Positions 17,084 through 24,576 of a stretch of 55,391 nt of DNA are shown here, in pieces. The first letter of the stretch is position 1, and the number at the start of each line of letters is the position of its first letter. The DNA is taken from positions 1 through 55,391 of the forward strand of contig JAKSRC010000013.1 of NCBI GenBank assembly GCA_024403855.1. The letters are read 5' to 3'. Below the pieces are notes generated by a model. The model was not told where the DNA came from. It searched no databases and was given only the letters and a program-made list of their open reading frames with translations. The position numbers and the translations under genes were made by a program. This DNA comes from Saccharofermentans sp. (GTDB taxonomy: Bacteria; Bacillota; Clostridia; Saccharofermentanales; Saccharofermentanaceae).

Positions 17084-17686
17084 TTATGCTTTCTTGCTGA
17101 CAAGAATTTTGTCTACAATACCGTAATCCAAAGCTTCCTGAGCTGTCATCCAGTGGTCTCTGTCTGTATCCTGCATCAAAGTCTCAAGATCCTTACCGCA
17201 GTTATCAGCCAAGATCTGATTCAATCTCTTTCTTGTATCTCTGATGTGATCAGCTGCAATCAAGATCTCTGTTGCCTGACCCTGAGCACCGCCCAAAGGC
17301 TGGTGGATCATTACTTCTGCATTAGGAAGGATGCAACGCTTGCCCTTTGTACCTGCAGAAAGAAGAACTGAACCCATAGAAGCTGCCATACCCATGCAGA
17401 TTGTCTGAATGTCAGGCTTGATAAGACGCATTGTGTCTAAGATCATGAGACCATCAGAAACAGATCCTCCGGGGCTGTTGATGTAGAACTGAATATCCTT
17501 ATCGGGATCCTCTGCTTCAAGGAAAAGAAGCTGAGCTGTGATAAGGCTTGCTGTTACTGAGTTAACCTCTTCAGAAAGAATTACGATTCTTTCCTTAAGA
17601 AGTCTGGAATAGATGTCATAAGCACGCTCGCCGCGGCCTGTTGTCTCGATTACTGTAGGAACCAAGCTTGATCTGATTAAATCCAT
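17084..17686 (-). CDS. clpP: ATP-dependent Clp protease proteolytic subunit
   Basis: ClpP forms the tetradecameric serine-protease chamber that works with ClpX or ClpC/ClpA unfoldases. The 200-residue protein has a complete triad: Ser103 in [10 protein letters not shown], His128 in [10 protein letters not shown] and Asp177 in [22 protein letters not shown], the oxyanion-loop region, is intact. AAAGGAG lies just before the ATG. The location between grpE (33 bases upstream) and dnaK (52 bases downstream) is unusual: clpP is more often next to tig/clpX or alone. Here it should fall under HrcA/CIRCE control. No Clp ATPase gene is in the window. Confidence 0.97.
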   Translation of the reverse strand: MDLIRSSLVPTVIETTGRGERAYDIYSRLLKERIVILSEEVNSVTASLITAQLLFLEAEDPDKDIQFYINSPGGSVSDGLMILDTMRLIKPDIQTICMGMAASMGSVLLSAGTKGKRCILPNAEVMIHQPLGGAQGQATEILIAADHIRDTRKRLNQILADNCGKDLETLMQDTDRDHWMTAQEALDYGIVDKILVSKKA

Positions 17687-17719
17687 TGTCTTTCTCCTTT
17701 ATTTTCAAATTTTATTATC

Positions 17720-18298
17720 TTAGTTTGCTACCTGGACCTGAGTATGTCTGATTACTCTGTCCTTGTACTTATATCCCTTTGCGAAAACCATAGCGATTTC
17801 CTGCTCTCCCAAAGTATCGTCATCTACGTGCATCATTGCTTCGTGGAAATTAGGATCAAACTTTGTTCCGCGCTCTGCAGGTATCTCTTCGACACCAATC
17901 TTCTTCAAAGTCTCCTGTGCCTGTCTGCCGATAAGTTCCATTCCCTGAACTACTTTCTCAAGTGAATTCTCATCTGCCTTCTTGGCACCATCTGTTGCTC
18001 TGTCAACGTTATCGAGGAGAGTTAAGAACTCCTTTGTTACGCTTGCAATAGCATCAGCGTAGAGATTGTCCTTTTCCTTCTGTGTGCGCTTACGATAGTT
18101 ATCGTACTCAGCGAAAAGGCTCATGTATCTAGCTTCCAACTCGTTATCTGCTTCGGAAGCAGCTTCCTCTTTCTCATCAGCCTCAGCTACATCAGCGGTA
18201 TTTTCTTCGGAAGCAGCATCTTCAACTGAACTGTTATCAGCCTCGTCCTTTGCCGGCTCCTCATCAGCGCCGAAAACTATCTCTTCATCGTTACTCAT
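17720..18298 (-). CDS. grpE: Nucleotide exchange factor GrpE
   Basis: GrpE drives ADP release from DnaK. The 192 residues begin with an acidic, Ala/Glu-rich disordered tail (about 1-50). The long coiled-coil helix (EARYMSLFAEYDNYRKRTQK region) follows, then the beta-domain with GVEEIPAERGTKFDPNFHEA and the end signature VFAKGYKYKDRVIRHTQVQV. The length is normal. It is the second gene of the heat-shock operon, 35 bases after hrcA, with AAAGGA before its ATG. Confidence 0.97.
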   Translation of the reverse strand: MSNDEEIVFGADEEPAKDEADNSSVEDAASEENTADVAEADEKEEAASEADNELEARYMSLFAEYDNYRKRTQKEKDNLYADAIASVTKEFLTLLDNVDRATDGAKKADENSLEKVVQGMELIGRQAQETLKKIGVEEIPAERGTKFDPNFHEAMMHVDDDTLGEQEIAMVFAKGYKYKDRVIRHTQVQVAN

Positions 18299-18333
18299 TT
18301 CTTTATCCTTTCCCTTTATTTTTGTTATCTTTT

Positions 18334-19386
18334 TTAAGTAAATCTCTTCATCTCTTCATTAAGCTTTTTCTTAACGAAATCGATCTGAGAAATTACCTTT
18401 GAATAAAGCATTCTCTTAGGTCCTATGACACCGATATTTCCAGTTACGGAATCGGTAAGATTATATGTTGCTGTGATAAAGCTGCAGTCATCAAGTCCTT
18501 CCAAAGTGATTTCCTGTCCGATCCTGATCATGTAGGAATCTCTTGACCTGGAATCCAAAGTGGAATTCTCCATCTCATTTACATAACCTGCAACCATTCC
18601 TGAATCAGAAAGTGTTCCGAGAAGATCTCGTGCTCTTCCAAGAGAACTGAAGTCAGGAAGGCTTAACATTCTGTGCTCACCATCGAGATAGATATTAAGC
18701 TCATCTGCCTGCTTAATAGCAGCATATGCCTCGTAAAGGACCTGCTTGAGGAGCGGATCCGGAACTTCAGTATCCTTTGCTGCCTGTTCGACTGTTACAA
18801 GTGTAATCTCGTCTAATGGCTTACCTGTAAGATACTTCTCGATTGCTCCAGAAATTCTGAAAATCTGCTCGTCATTTAAGAAATTAGGAATCCTTACTAC
18901 CTTATCCTTAACAACGCCTGCTGAAAGCACCATTACTACAAGAGCTTTACCGGGTTCGATCATGAGGATCTTAAGCTGCTTCAAAAAGCTCTTCGTAAGT
19001 CTGGGGCTCATTGCCAGCGATACGAAACCCGTCGTCTCAGAAAGCGTATGTGTCGCATTCTTGATAAGCTCAGTAACCTCATCAACACTTGTATCGATTC
19101 TCTTCTCAATCTCAAGCTGCTCATAAGGTGACAGTTCTTCGATTGTCATGAGTGAATTAACATATTCACGATATCCTTTATCAGAAGGGATTCGTCCTGC
19201 AGATGTATGAGGCTTCTCAATCAAGCCGAGATGCTCAAGCTCAGCCATATCGTTACGGAGAGTTGCGGAGCTGACATTAAAGTTGTGTCGCTCAATAAGA
19301 CTCTTTGAACCGACAGGTTCATTAGTCAGAACAAAGTCATCGACTATAGCGTGCAAGACTTCTTTTTTACGGCTGTCTAACTGCAA
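18334..19386 (-). CDS. hrcA: Heat-inducible transcription repressor HrcA
   Basis: HrcA binds CIRCE operators and represses chaperone genes, with GroEL as its usual activity sensor. The 350 residues show the winged-helix N-terminal domain (SRKKEVLHAIVDDFVLTNEP; VSSATLRNDMAELEHLGLIE; PHTSAGRIPSDKGYREYV), then the HrcA regulatory domain with its inserted dimerisation region. The start is a TTG at 19386: GGGAGG lies eight bases upstream and no alternative ATG preserves the DNA-binding domain. As first gene of the operon it is autoregulated through the CIRCE at 19409-19435. Confidence 0.98.
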   Translation of the reverse strand: MQLDSRKKEVLHAIVDDFVLTNEPVGSKSLIERHNFNVSSATLRNDMAELEHLGLIEKPHTSAGRIPSDKGYREYVNSLMTIEELSPYEQLEIEKRIDTSVDEVTELIKNATHTLSETTGFVSLAMSPRLTKSFLKQLKILMIEPGKALVVMVLSAGVVKDKVVRIPNFLNDEQIFRISGAIEKYLTGKPLDEITLVTVEQAAKDTEVPDPLLKQVLYEAYAAIKQADELNIYLDGEHRMLSLPDFSSLGRARDLLGTLSDSGMVAGYVNEMENSTLDSRSRDSYMIRIGQEITLEGLDDCSFITATYNLTDSVTGNIGVIGPKRMLYSKVISQIDFVKKKLNEEMKRFT

Positions 19387-19408
19387 CTTCGTGTCCTCCC
19401 TTCTCCGA

Positions 19409-19435
19409 TTAGCACTCTATCCCTATGAGTGCCAA
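19409..19435 (-). promoter_or_regulatory. CIRCE operator (HrcA binding site)
   Basis: The plus strand reads TTAGCACTC, nine bases, GAGTGCCAA. This matches the consensus TTAGCACTC-N9-GAGTGCTAA at all but one position. It overlaps the expected transcription start of hrcA. Confidence 0.97.
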
Positions 19436-19439
19436 CATC

Positions 19440-19468
19440 AATATACTCTTAATGTCAAAAATAGTCAA
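19440..19468 (-). promoter_or_regulatory. Sigma-A promoter of the heat-shock operon
   Basis: On the minus strand TTGACT (19468-19463), a 17-base spacer and TATATT (19445-19440) are followed directly by CIRCE. HrcA bound there would block initiation. Confidence 0.85.
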
Positions 19469-19618
19469 ATCAGAAAGTGAGTGAAAAATGAGGTTGTTCC
19501 TCTTTTAGCCTTAAAGCCTTGATTTATAGGACTTTTCGCTCCTGGCGGTATTCCATTTTCGCCAAACTGTTTTATTATATCCATGCAATTATTAACAAAG
19601 ATCAAGACCGGAGGATTC

Positions 19619-20314
19619 ATGAAAGGAATCATTTTCGACATCGACGATACTCTTTACTGCAGACAGGAAATGCTTGTTGACGCAGCTGAGATCATACTTG
19701 GTGTAACAGTTGAAGACCGTGCCCGCTTTATTACCATCTTTTACGAAAAAAGCGACATGAACATGTCCGATCTTGAATCCGGAAGACTTTCAACCAGAGA
19801 GATAAATGGCTGGAGATATAACGAGACGTTCAAAACACTCGGCCTTCCTTACGAAGAAGAAGACGGCTGCCTTTCTGCTGACAAATACCTGGATCTTCAA
19901 AGCCATATGCAGCTAAGCCCTGCCATGATTAAGATACTGGACAGCTACAAGGCTAATCCTGATTTAATACTCGGCATTCTTACAGCAGGCGAATCAAAGC
20001 ATCAGTGGAACAAGGTAGATATGCTTGGCTTGGACAGATGGATCGACAGAAAGAATGTCATAGTATGTGGCGAGACTCCCTACTCTAAGCCTGACGTAAG
20101 ACTATTCAGAATGTTCGAAGAACGATTTAATCTTGCTCCAACAGATCTCTGGATGATCGGCGATTCCTATAAGCATGACATTGCAGGAGCAATCGAAGCA
20201 GGCTGGCATTCTATCTGGATAAATAGAAGGAATTTACCTGAACCGGAAAGGCTTCCGGACTTCGAAGTTAAAAATGATAAAGAATTAACAACTCTTCTTA
20301 TGAACGTGTTTTGA
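19619..20314 (+). CDS. HAD-superfamily hydrolase (phosphatase-like)
   Basis: This is a predicted cytosolic phosphoaspartyl-enzyme hydrolase of unknown substrate. Counting from the ATG at 19619 the protein has 231 residues. Motif I is FDIDDTLY (nucleophile and acid aspartates), motif II includes ILTAGES, motif III is the K in YSKPDVRLF, and motif IV is MIGDSYKHDIAGAIEAGW. The inserted helical cap lies at about 15-90. I chose this start because GGAGG lies directly upstream; an in-frame ATG at 19583 would place that ribosome binding site inside the gene. The upstream region (19470-19618) has GAGGTTGTTCCTC and TGGCG/CGCCA short hairpins and a weak TATTAT, but no clear promoter. Confidence 0.88.
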   Translation: MKGIIFDIDDTLYCRQEMLVDAAEIILGVTVEDRARFITIFYEKSDMNMSDLESGRLSTREINGWRYNETFKTLGLPYEEEDGCLSADKYLDLQSHMQLSPAMIKILDSYKANPDLILGILTAGESKHQWNKVDMLGLDRWIDRKNVIVCGETPYSKPDVRLFRMFEERFNLAPTDLWMIGDSYKHDIAGAIEAGWHSIWINRRNLPEPERLPDFEVKNDKELTTLLMNVF

Positions 20315-20399
20315 TTTTCTTTGTTTTTACTAAAGTCAATTATTGAGAAACTCAGATAAATATATAGAATAATAAAATACTAATCATTGGGAGCTTTAT

Positions 20400-21653
20400 A
20401 TGAAGGTTGAATTCGGATACGGCAAAGGCGTACAGATCGTTGATATTCCTGATAAGAATCTTGATCAGATTCTTTTGGCAAATGACATAGAACACGAAAG
20501 ACGCGGTCCTGAAGCCGTCGTTTATGCGCTTGAGAATCCTATCGGTTCACCCCGTCTTAAGGAACTCGTAAAGCCCGGTCAGAAAATCTGCATCATCACA
20601 AGCGATATCTCAAGACCGATTCCGAGTTTTGATGTAATCCCTTCCATTCTTGATGAACTCTATCTTGCAGGCATTCCCAAGAGCGATATCAAAGTTGTTT
20701 TCGCGCTTGGTTCACACAGACCTCATACAGAAGAAGAAAAGATTAAGCTTGTCGGAGAGCGTGTCTATAACGAAGTAACATGCGTTGACTCAGATCCTTC
20801 TGACTGCATCCATATGGGAACAACATCAAGAGGCACTCCCGTTGATATTACAAGAAGTGTTGCTGAAGCAGATTTCAGAATCGGCGTTGGCAATATTGAA
20901 TTCCACTATTTCGCAGGATACTCCGGCGGAGCTAAAGCTTTGATGCCCGGCGTCTCCACTCCTTCTGCAATTCAGGCAAATCACCGCATGATGGTAGATG
21001 AGAAAGCATGTGCAGGCAATCTTAACGGCAATCCGATAAGATCTGACATTGAAGAGTCTGAGACATTCTGCCACTTAAGCTTCATTGTTAACCCTATCCT
21101 CGACGAGCATAAGCACATTGTTTACTGCGTTGCAGGTGATGTAACCCAAGCTCACAGAGCAGGATGCAAATACTTGGACCAGATGTACAGAAAGCCTCTT
21201 AAGAGAAGAGCAGACATCGTTATCGTCTCACAGGGAGGCGCTCCTAAGGACGCAAACCTCTATCAGACACAGAAGGCTTTGGATAATTCCAAGTATGCAG
21301 TAGCTGACGGCGGAACAATTATTGTTATCGGCGCATGCAACGAAGGTCTTGGTTCTGCAAAATTCGAAGAGTGGCTTACTACAGCAAATACTCCTGATGA
21401 ACTCATAGAAAGAGTCGGAAAAGATTTCCAGTTGGGCGGTCATAAGGCAGCTGCCATTGCCATGGTATTAAAGCACGCAAAGATCGTCCTCATCTCCGAG
21501 ATGGAAGATGACTTCGTAAAGTCCATTTTCCTGGAGCCTATGCATTCAGCACAGGAAGCTTTCGATGAAGCATATGCAAGATACGGTGAAGACTGCTCCG
21601 TCATCTGCATGCCTTTCGGTGGTGCCACACTCCCGATGCCTCCTGAAGAGTAA
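20400..21653 (+). CDS. larA: LarA-type nickel-dependent lactate racemase family protein
   Basis: LarA family enzymes use a nickel-pincer nucleotide to interconvert 2-hydroxy acids such as D- and L-lactate. The 417 residues keep the expected ligands and catalytic residues: H106/H109 in ALGSHRPHT, H169 in EFHYFAGYSGGAK, K179 in the same motif (cofactor attachment) and H195 in QANHRMM, at spacings that match the Lactobacillus enzyme. GGGAG precedes the ATG. The cofactor genes larB, larC and larE are absent nearby, so the cofactor must come from elsewhere or the substrate may be another hydroxy acid. The next gene, PAP2, has its own promoter. Confidence 0.88.
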   Translation: MKVEFGYGKGVQIVDIPDKNLDQILLANDIEHERRGPEAVVYALENPIGSPRLKELVKPGQKICIITSDISRPIPSFDVIPSILDELYLAGIPKSDIKVVFALGSHRPHTEEEKIKLVGERVYNEVTCVDSDPSDCIHMGTTSRGTPVDITRSVAEADFRIGVGNIEFHYFAGYSGGAKALMPGVSTPSAIQANHRMMVDEKACAGNLNGNPIRSDIEESETFCHLSFIVNPILDEHKHIVYCVAGDVTQAHRAGCKYLDQMYRKPLKRRADIVIVSQGGAPKDANLYQTQKALDNSKYAVADGGTIIVIGACNEGLGSAKFEEWLTTANTPDELIERVGKDFQLGGHKAAAIAMVLKHAKIVLISEMEDDFVKSIFLEPMHSAQEAFDEAYARYGEDCSVICMPFGGATLPMPPEE

Positions 21654-21664
21654 TCTGCGACGCT

Positions 21665-21692
21665 TTGTAACTCAATAAAGATTTAGTACAAT
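21665..21692 (+). promoter_or_regulatory. Sigma-A promoter of the PAP2 gene
   Basis: TTGTAA (21665-21670), a 16-base spacer and TACAAT (21687-21692) are followed by AAGGGG before the ATG at 21725. Confidence 0.65.
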
Positions 21693-21724
21693 GAAAGCAT
21701 TAGAAGTTCATTAAGGGGATAAAT

Positions 21725-22342
21725 ATGGGCTGGGATGCTGATTTATTGATTTTTCTTCAAGAGAATGTCAGAAATGATTTTTTGGATATTGTAATGAAGC
21801 TTATCACTCACACTGGTGATAAGGGCATTTTGATGATCGCGATAATCGCGGCTTTACTCATCATTCCCAAAACAAGATCTATCGGAATCATGACAGCAAT
21901 GAGCCTTGCAATTGAAGCTATTCTCAATAATGTCATTTTGAAAAATCTCGTCGCAAGAACAAGACCCTACGAAGCAATCGAAGGCCTCGTTAACATCATC
22001 GAAAAACAAAAGGATTTCTCTTTTCCTTCAGGTCACACAGGTTCAACATTTGCTGTATCAGGAGTAATGCTTGTAATCGCTCTTTTCGGAATGCCCATCA
22101 TTGCAAAAGAAGGAAACCTCATTAGAGAAAAGTCTTCACTTGCAATGAGAATTATCGCAGTAGTATTCACAATCTATTCCGTGCTTCTCGGATTCTCCAG
22201 ATTATATGTTGGTGTTCACTACCCTACCGATGTCCTTGCAGGTCTTGCTTTAGGCCTTATAACAAGCGTCATCGCATATATTGTTTATCAGCTAACACTC
22301 AAAAAGATAGCAAATAAAAAGACCCGCTCGTCAAAGGAATAA
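21725..22342 (+). CDS. PAP2-family membrane phosphatase
   Basis: This integral membrane lipid phosphatase probably acts on undecaprenyl pyrophosphate or a phosphatidate. The 205 residues contain the three family motifs: KNLVARTRP (KX6RP), PSGHTGS and SRLYVGVHYPTDVLAG (SRX5HX3D). Five to six hydrophobic helices surround them, for example about 32-50, 110-125, 145-160 and 172-190. The C terminus is basic (KKIANKKTRSSKE). The substrate cannot be read from sequence. The gene converges on the DUF47 gene, and the shared terminator hairpin begins inside its last codons. Confidence 0.9.
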   Translation: MGWDADLLIFLQENVRNDFLDIVMKLITHTGDKGILMIAIIAALLIIPKTRSIGIMTAMSLAIEAILNNVILKNLVARTRPYEAIEGLVNIIEKQKDFSFPSGHTGSTFAVSGVMLVIALFGMPIIAKEGNLIREKSSLAMRIIAVVFTIYSVLLGFSRLYVGVHYPTDVLAGLALGLITSVIAYIVYQLTLKKIANKKTRSSKE

Positions 22343-22361
22343 TCCCTTAAACCAGCGGGCC
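22311..22361 (-). terminator. Terminator of the DUF47 gene, overlapping the end of the PAP2 gene
   Basis: On the minus strand GGCCCGCT and AGCGGGTC pair around a 25-base loop, followed by TTTTTATTTG. On the plus strand the same stem is followed by a distant T-run (about 22373), so it may serve both converging genes. Confidence 0.6.
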
Positions 22362-22381
22362 GTTAATTATTCTTTTTTAGA

Positions 22382-23020
22382 TCAGCATTCCAGGCCGTTA
22401 TCTCTTGCCTTCAGGAATTTATAGCAGTCGTCTGCACTAACTTCGAATGCCTTGAAAATGTCCTTAACAGCATCGTAGATAGCTTTGCATCTGATAATAT
22501 CAACTGTGTCATGAGGCTGTGAGAAAAGGCCAAAAATAAGCATGTCGTACATCTTATAGAAGTCAACTTTGAAAGCATCGAACTCATTGATAGCTTTGAT
22601 GAACACTTCTCTGTTCTCAGCATCATATGTACGAACAATATTCATTAAATGCATTTCCTTCTTAACACAACCGGCAATAGCATTAACACTTGCCTTCATG
22701 CCGGATGTAACAGTTCTTGTATTGTAACGAACGATCGTCATTGAGAGCTCATCAATCATGTCAATGCACTCTTCAATATGTCTGCACATCTGGAATACTG
22801 ACATTCTAAGTTCCGGATCAGGTTCAACTTCATGAAGCAGATCAGAGAATGCGTGGAAGATAACATCGCCATCACTTTCAAGCTTATTAATCTGTCTTGA
22901 AATCGCAACACGATTCTCAATCTCTTCAAGCATTTCCAAAAGTGCTGTGCACTCTTCATTAAGAACATCAATCAACTGCTGAGTGTAATCAAATAAGCGT
23001 TCGCGATCCTCAATCTTCAT
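22382..23020 (-). CDS. DUF47 / PhoU-like regulator of phosphate transport
   Basis: This 212-residue all-helical protein resembles the DUF47 (PhoU-like) family, usually found beside Pit-type phosphate permeases. Visible features are long amphipathic helices, the segment INKLESDGDVIFHAF near residue 43 (family pattern: charged helix with E-x-x-x-D metal ligands) and IRCKAIYDAVKDIFKAFE near the C terminus. No permease gene is adjacent: the neighbours are PAP2 (convergent) and sepF (upstream). It may regulate a transporter encoded elsewhere. The call rests on overall pattern, so family membership is likely and function inferred. Confidence 0.7.
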   Translation of the reverse strand: MKIEDRERLFDYTQQLIDVLNEECTALLEMLEEIENRVAISRQINKLESDGDVIFHAFSDLLHEVEPDPELRMSVFQMCRHIEECIDMIDELSMTIVRYNTRTVTSGMKASVNAIAGCVKKEMHLMNIVRTYDAENREVFIKAINEFDAFKVDFYKMYDMLIFGLFSQPHDTVDIIRCKAIYDAVKDIFKAFEVSADDCYKFLKARDNGLEC

Positions 23021-23125
23021 CTATTATCCTCCCGTGAAAAATACATTTTCGCTAATCATTATATATTAGCAACATTAAGATATTCAAGACGACTTACCCT
23101 GCTTATAACACTGAATAAACAGACA

Positions 23126-23160
23126 TAAAAAAAGGTTGCCTTTAGAAGACAACCTTTTAA
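23126..23160 (-). terminator. Intrinsic terminator of sepF
   Basis: On the minus strand AAAAGGTTG, loop, CAACCTTT is followed by TTTTTATG. It lies about 25 bases after the sepF stop codon. Confidence 0.85.
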
Positions 23161-23182
23161 TACTGATTCGCTTTAATAAATA

Positions 23183-23662
23183 TTAGAGAGCGGAAACCTT
23201 TGTGCCGATCTGCTCAGCTTCCTGATTCTCAACAACGAGGTTTACAGACTTAGGTGTGCAAACGAATGTTGTCTTAACAGGTGTAGGCTCAACTCTTCCG
23301 CCGAGTGCATAAACACCACCGGAAATGTAGTCAACTACTCTCTGGTTCTTATCTGTGTTTGTAAGATTGCAGATAACGATATGACCTTCACGGATGTGAT
23401 CGCAAACGATCTGGCTTGTTCTGATGTCATAAGGTGTGAGCATGATAACTGTTGCATTCTGCTGCATTACAGGTGTTGTAACAGCGGGCTCCTGAACGAA
23501 TGTGCGAGGCTCTTCGATATATGCCTCTTCAGCGATAGGCTCCTGCTCGTAAACGTCTTCCTCAATATAGCCCTCATCCTCACCGTAATATGTCTCTTCA
23601 ACCTCATCTTCTACAGGTGAGAACATGCTACCAAAGAAATTCTTAACGTTAAAATTACCCAT
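23183..23662 (-). CDS. sepF: Cell division protein SepF
   Basis: SepF anchors FtsZ to the membrane and shapes the septum. The 159 residues begin with an amphipathic membrane-binding helix (GNFNVKNFFGSMF), followed by a long acidic Glu/Tyr-rich linker (about 17-65). The globular dimer-forming DUF552 domain (about 67-150) then has MLTPYDIRTSQIVCDHIREG, ICNLTNTDKNQRVVDYISGG and the end FVCTPKSVNLV. GGAGG precedes the ATG. It lies downstream of yggS, the conserved ylmE-ylmF order of Firmicutes, but with its own promoter in the 175-base gap. Confidence 0.96.
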   Translation of the reverse strand: MGNFNVKNFFGSMFSPVEDEVEETYYGEDEGYIEEDVYEQEPIAEEAYIEEPRTFVQEPAVTTPVMQQNATVIMLTPYDIRTSQIVCDHIREGHIVICNLTNTDKNQRVVDYISGGVYALGGRVEPTPVKTTFVCTPKSVNLVVENQEAEQIGTKVSAL

Positions 23663-23717
23663 TTTGTTTCCTCCTTAAAAATTCGCCCGACCAAGGACAT
23701 TCATATAAGATACTCGG

Positions 23718-23746
23718 ATACTAACTCTAAAAAATTTTTGCCTCAA
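23718..23746 (-). promoter_or_regulatory. Candidate sepF promoter
   Basis: On the minus strand TTGAGG (23746-23741), a 17-base spacer and TAGTAT (23723-23718) form a plausible promoter. A stem TTGCCT...AGGCAA (23739-23759) followed by AAATTTTTT overlaps the -35 and could instead end yggS transcripts. Confidence 0.5.
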
Positions 23747-23794
23747 TAGTTTTAGGCAATATGACATAAGAAGGTAACTTAAAGAGGGGTTATA

Positions 23795-23844
23795 TTACAA
23801 AATGTAACAAAAATCCAAGGATATTAATCTAACATTGTTACATT
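23795..23844. promoter_or_regulatory. Inverted repeats at the yggS stop / sepF upstream region
   Basis: TTACAaaaTGTAA (23795-23807) is a perfect small palindrome. AATGTAACAA (23801-23810) is also a perfect inverted copy of TTGTTACATT (23835-23844), which covers the yggS stop. The pair may form an RNA hairpin or be a regulator site. No T-tract follows directly, so a terminator is less likely. Confidence 0.45.
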
Positions 23845-24575
23845 GGCCTATATTCAGCTCTGTTGCCGAATATAGCGGTACCAATTCTGACATGTGTAGA
23901 ACCTTCTAAAATTGCACTCTGATAATCCTGGCTCATACCCATGGATAATACCTGCCAGCTATCAAGTCCTGTGTAATTCTTAAGATCCTCATATATTACG
24001 CGCGTTTTAGCAAAGACTTCTCTTGCTTCGCCTTCATAAGTCTCGATTGGGGCCATAGTCATAAGGCCAGACAATGTAATATTGGGAAGCTCAATGATCT
24101 TATCGATTGCAGGCTTTAATTCATGAGGCGCAAAACCATGCTTGCTCTCCTCGCCTGACACATTAGCCTGAAGCAAAATAGCCGTAGTAACATTGTTACT
24201 GAGAGATCTTTTCGAGATCTCCTCAGCAAGCTCTATTGTATTTACAGAATGAATGAGACTTGTCATTCCTGTAATGTACTTTACTTTATTCTTCTGTAAT
24301 GTACCGATAAGGTGCCAGTTAGCCTCGATTCCAAGGCTCGAAAATCTTTCTACCTTTGGAACCAATTCCTGTACTCTGTTCTCACCAAGATTCTTAAGGC
24401 CGCTCATAGCAGCTGCCTCAGCATATTCGACCGGGAATACTTTAGTTACTCCGATAAGTGTTACAGAGTCCTTAGGACGGCCTGCCAAAGCGATGGCGTC
24501 ATCAATAGATTGTTTTACGGAAATGATATTGTCTGAGATTCTTTTCTTCAGTTCATCACTAAAATCGTATTCCAT
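23838..24575 (-). CDS. yggS: PLP homeostasis protein (YggS / YlmE family)
   Basis: This PLP-binding protein of the alanine-racemase-like barrel family maintains free pyridoxal phosphate levels and has no known catalytic activity. The 245 residues show the PLP lysine K45 in IGVTKVFPVE, GENRVQEL, NWHLIGTLQKNKVKYI and MGMSQDYQSAILEGSTHVRIG (seen as two parts), all typical. It starts one base after the HlyD-like gene stop, so translation is probably coupled. The block with sepF is conserved across Firmicutes. Confidence 0.96.
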   Translation of the reverse strand: MEYDFSDELKKRISDNIISVKQSIDDAIALAGRPKDSVTLIGVTKVFPVEYAEAAAMSGLKNLGENRVQELVPKVERFSSLGIEANWHLIGTLQKNKVKYITGMTSLIHSVNTIELAEEISKRSLSNNVTTAILLQANVSGEESKHGFAPHELKPAIDKIIELPNITLSGLMTMAPIETYEGEAREVFAKTRVIYEDLKNYTGLDSWQVLSMGMSQDYQSAILEGSTHVRIGTAIFGNRAEYRPM

Positions 24576-24576
24576 A

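Noticed and set aside
18123..18341. Plus-strand serine/alanine-rich ORF opposite grpE
   Set aside because: It is the antisense reading of the acidic GrpE N-terminal tail.
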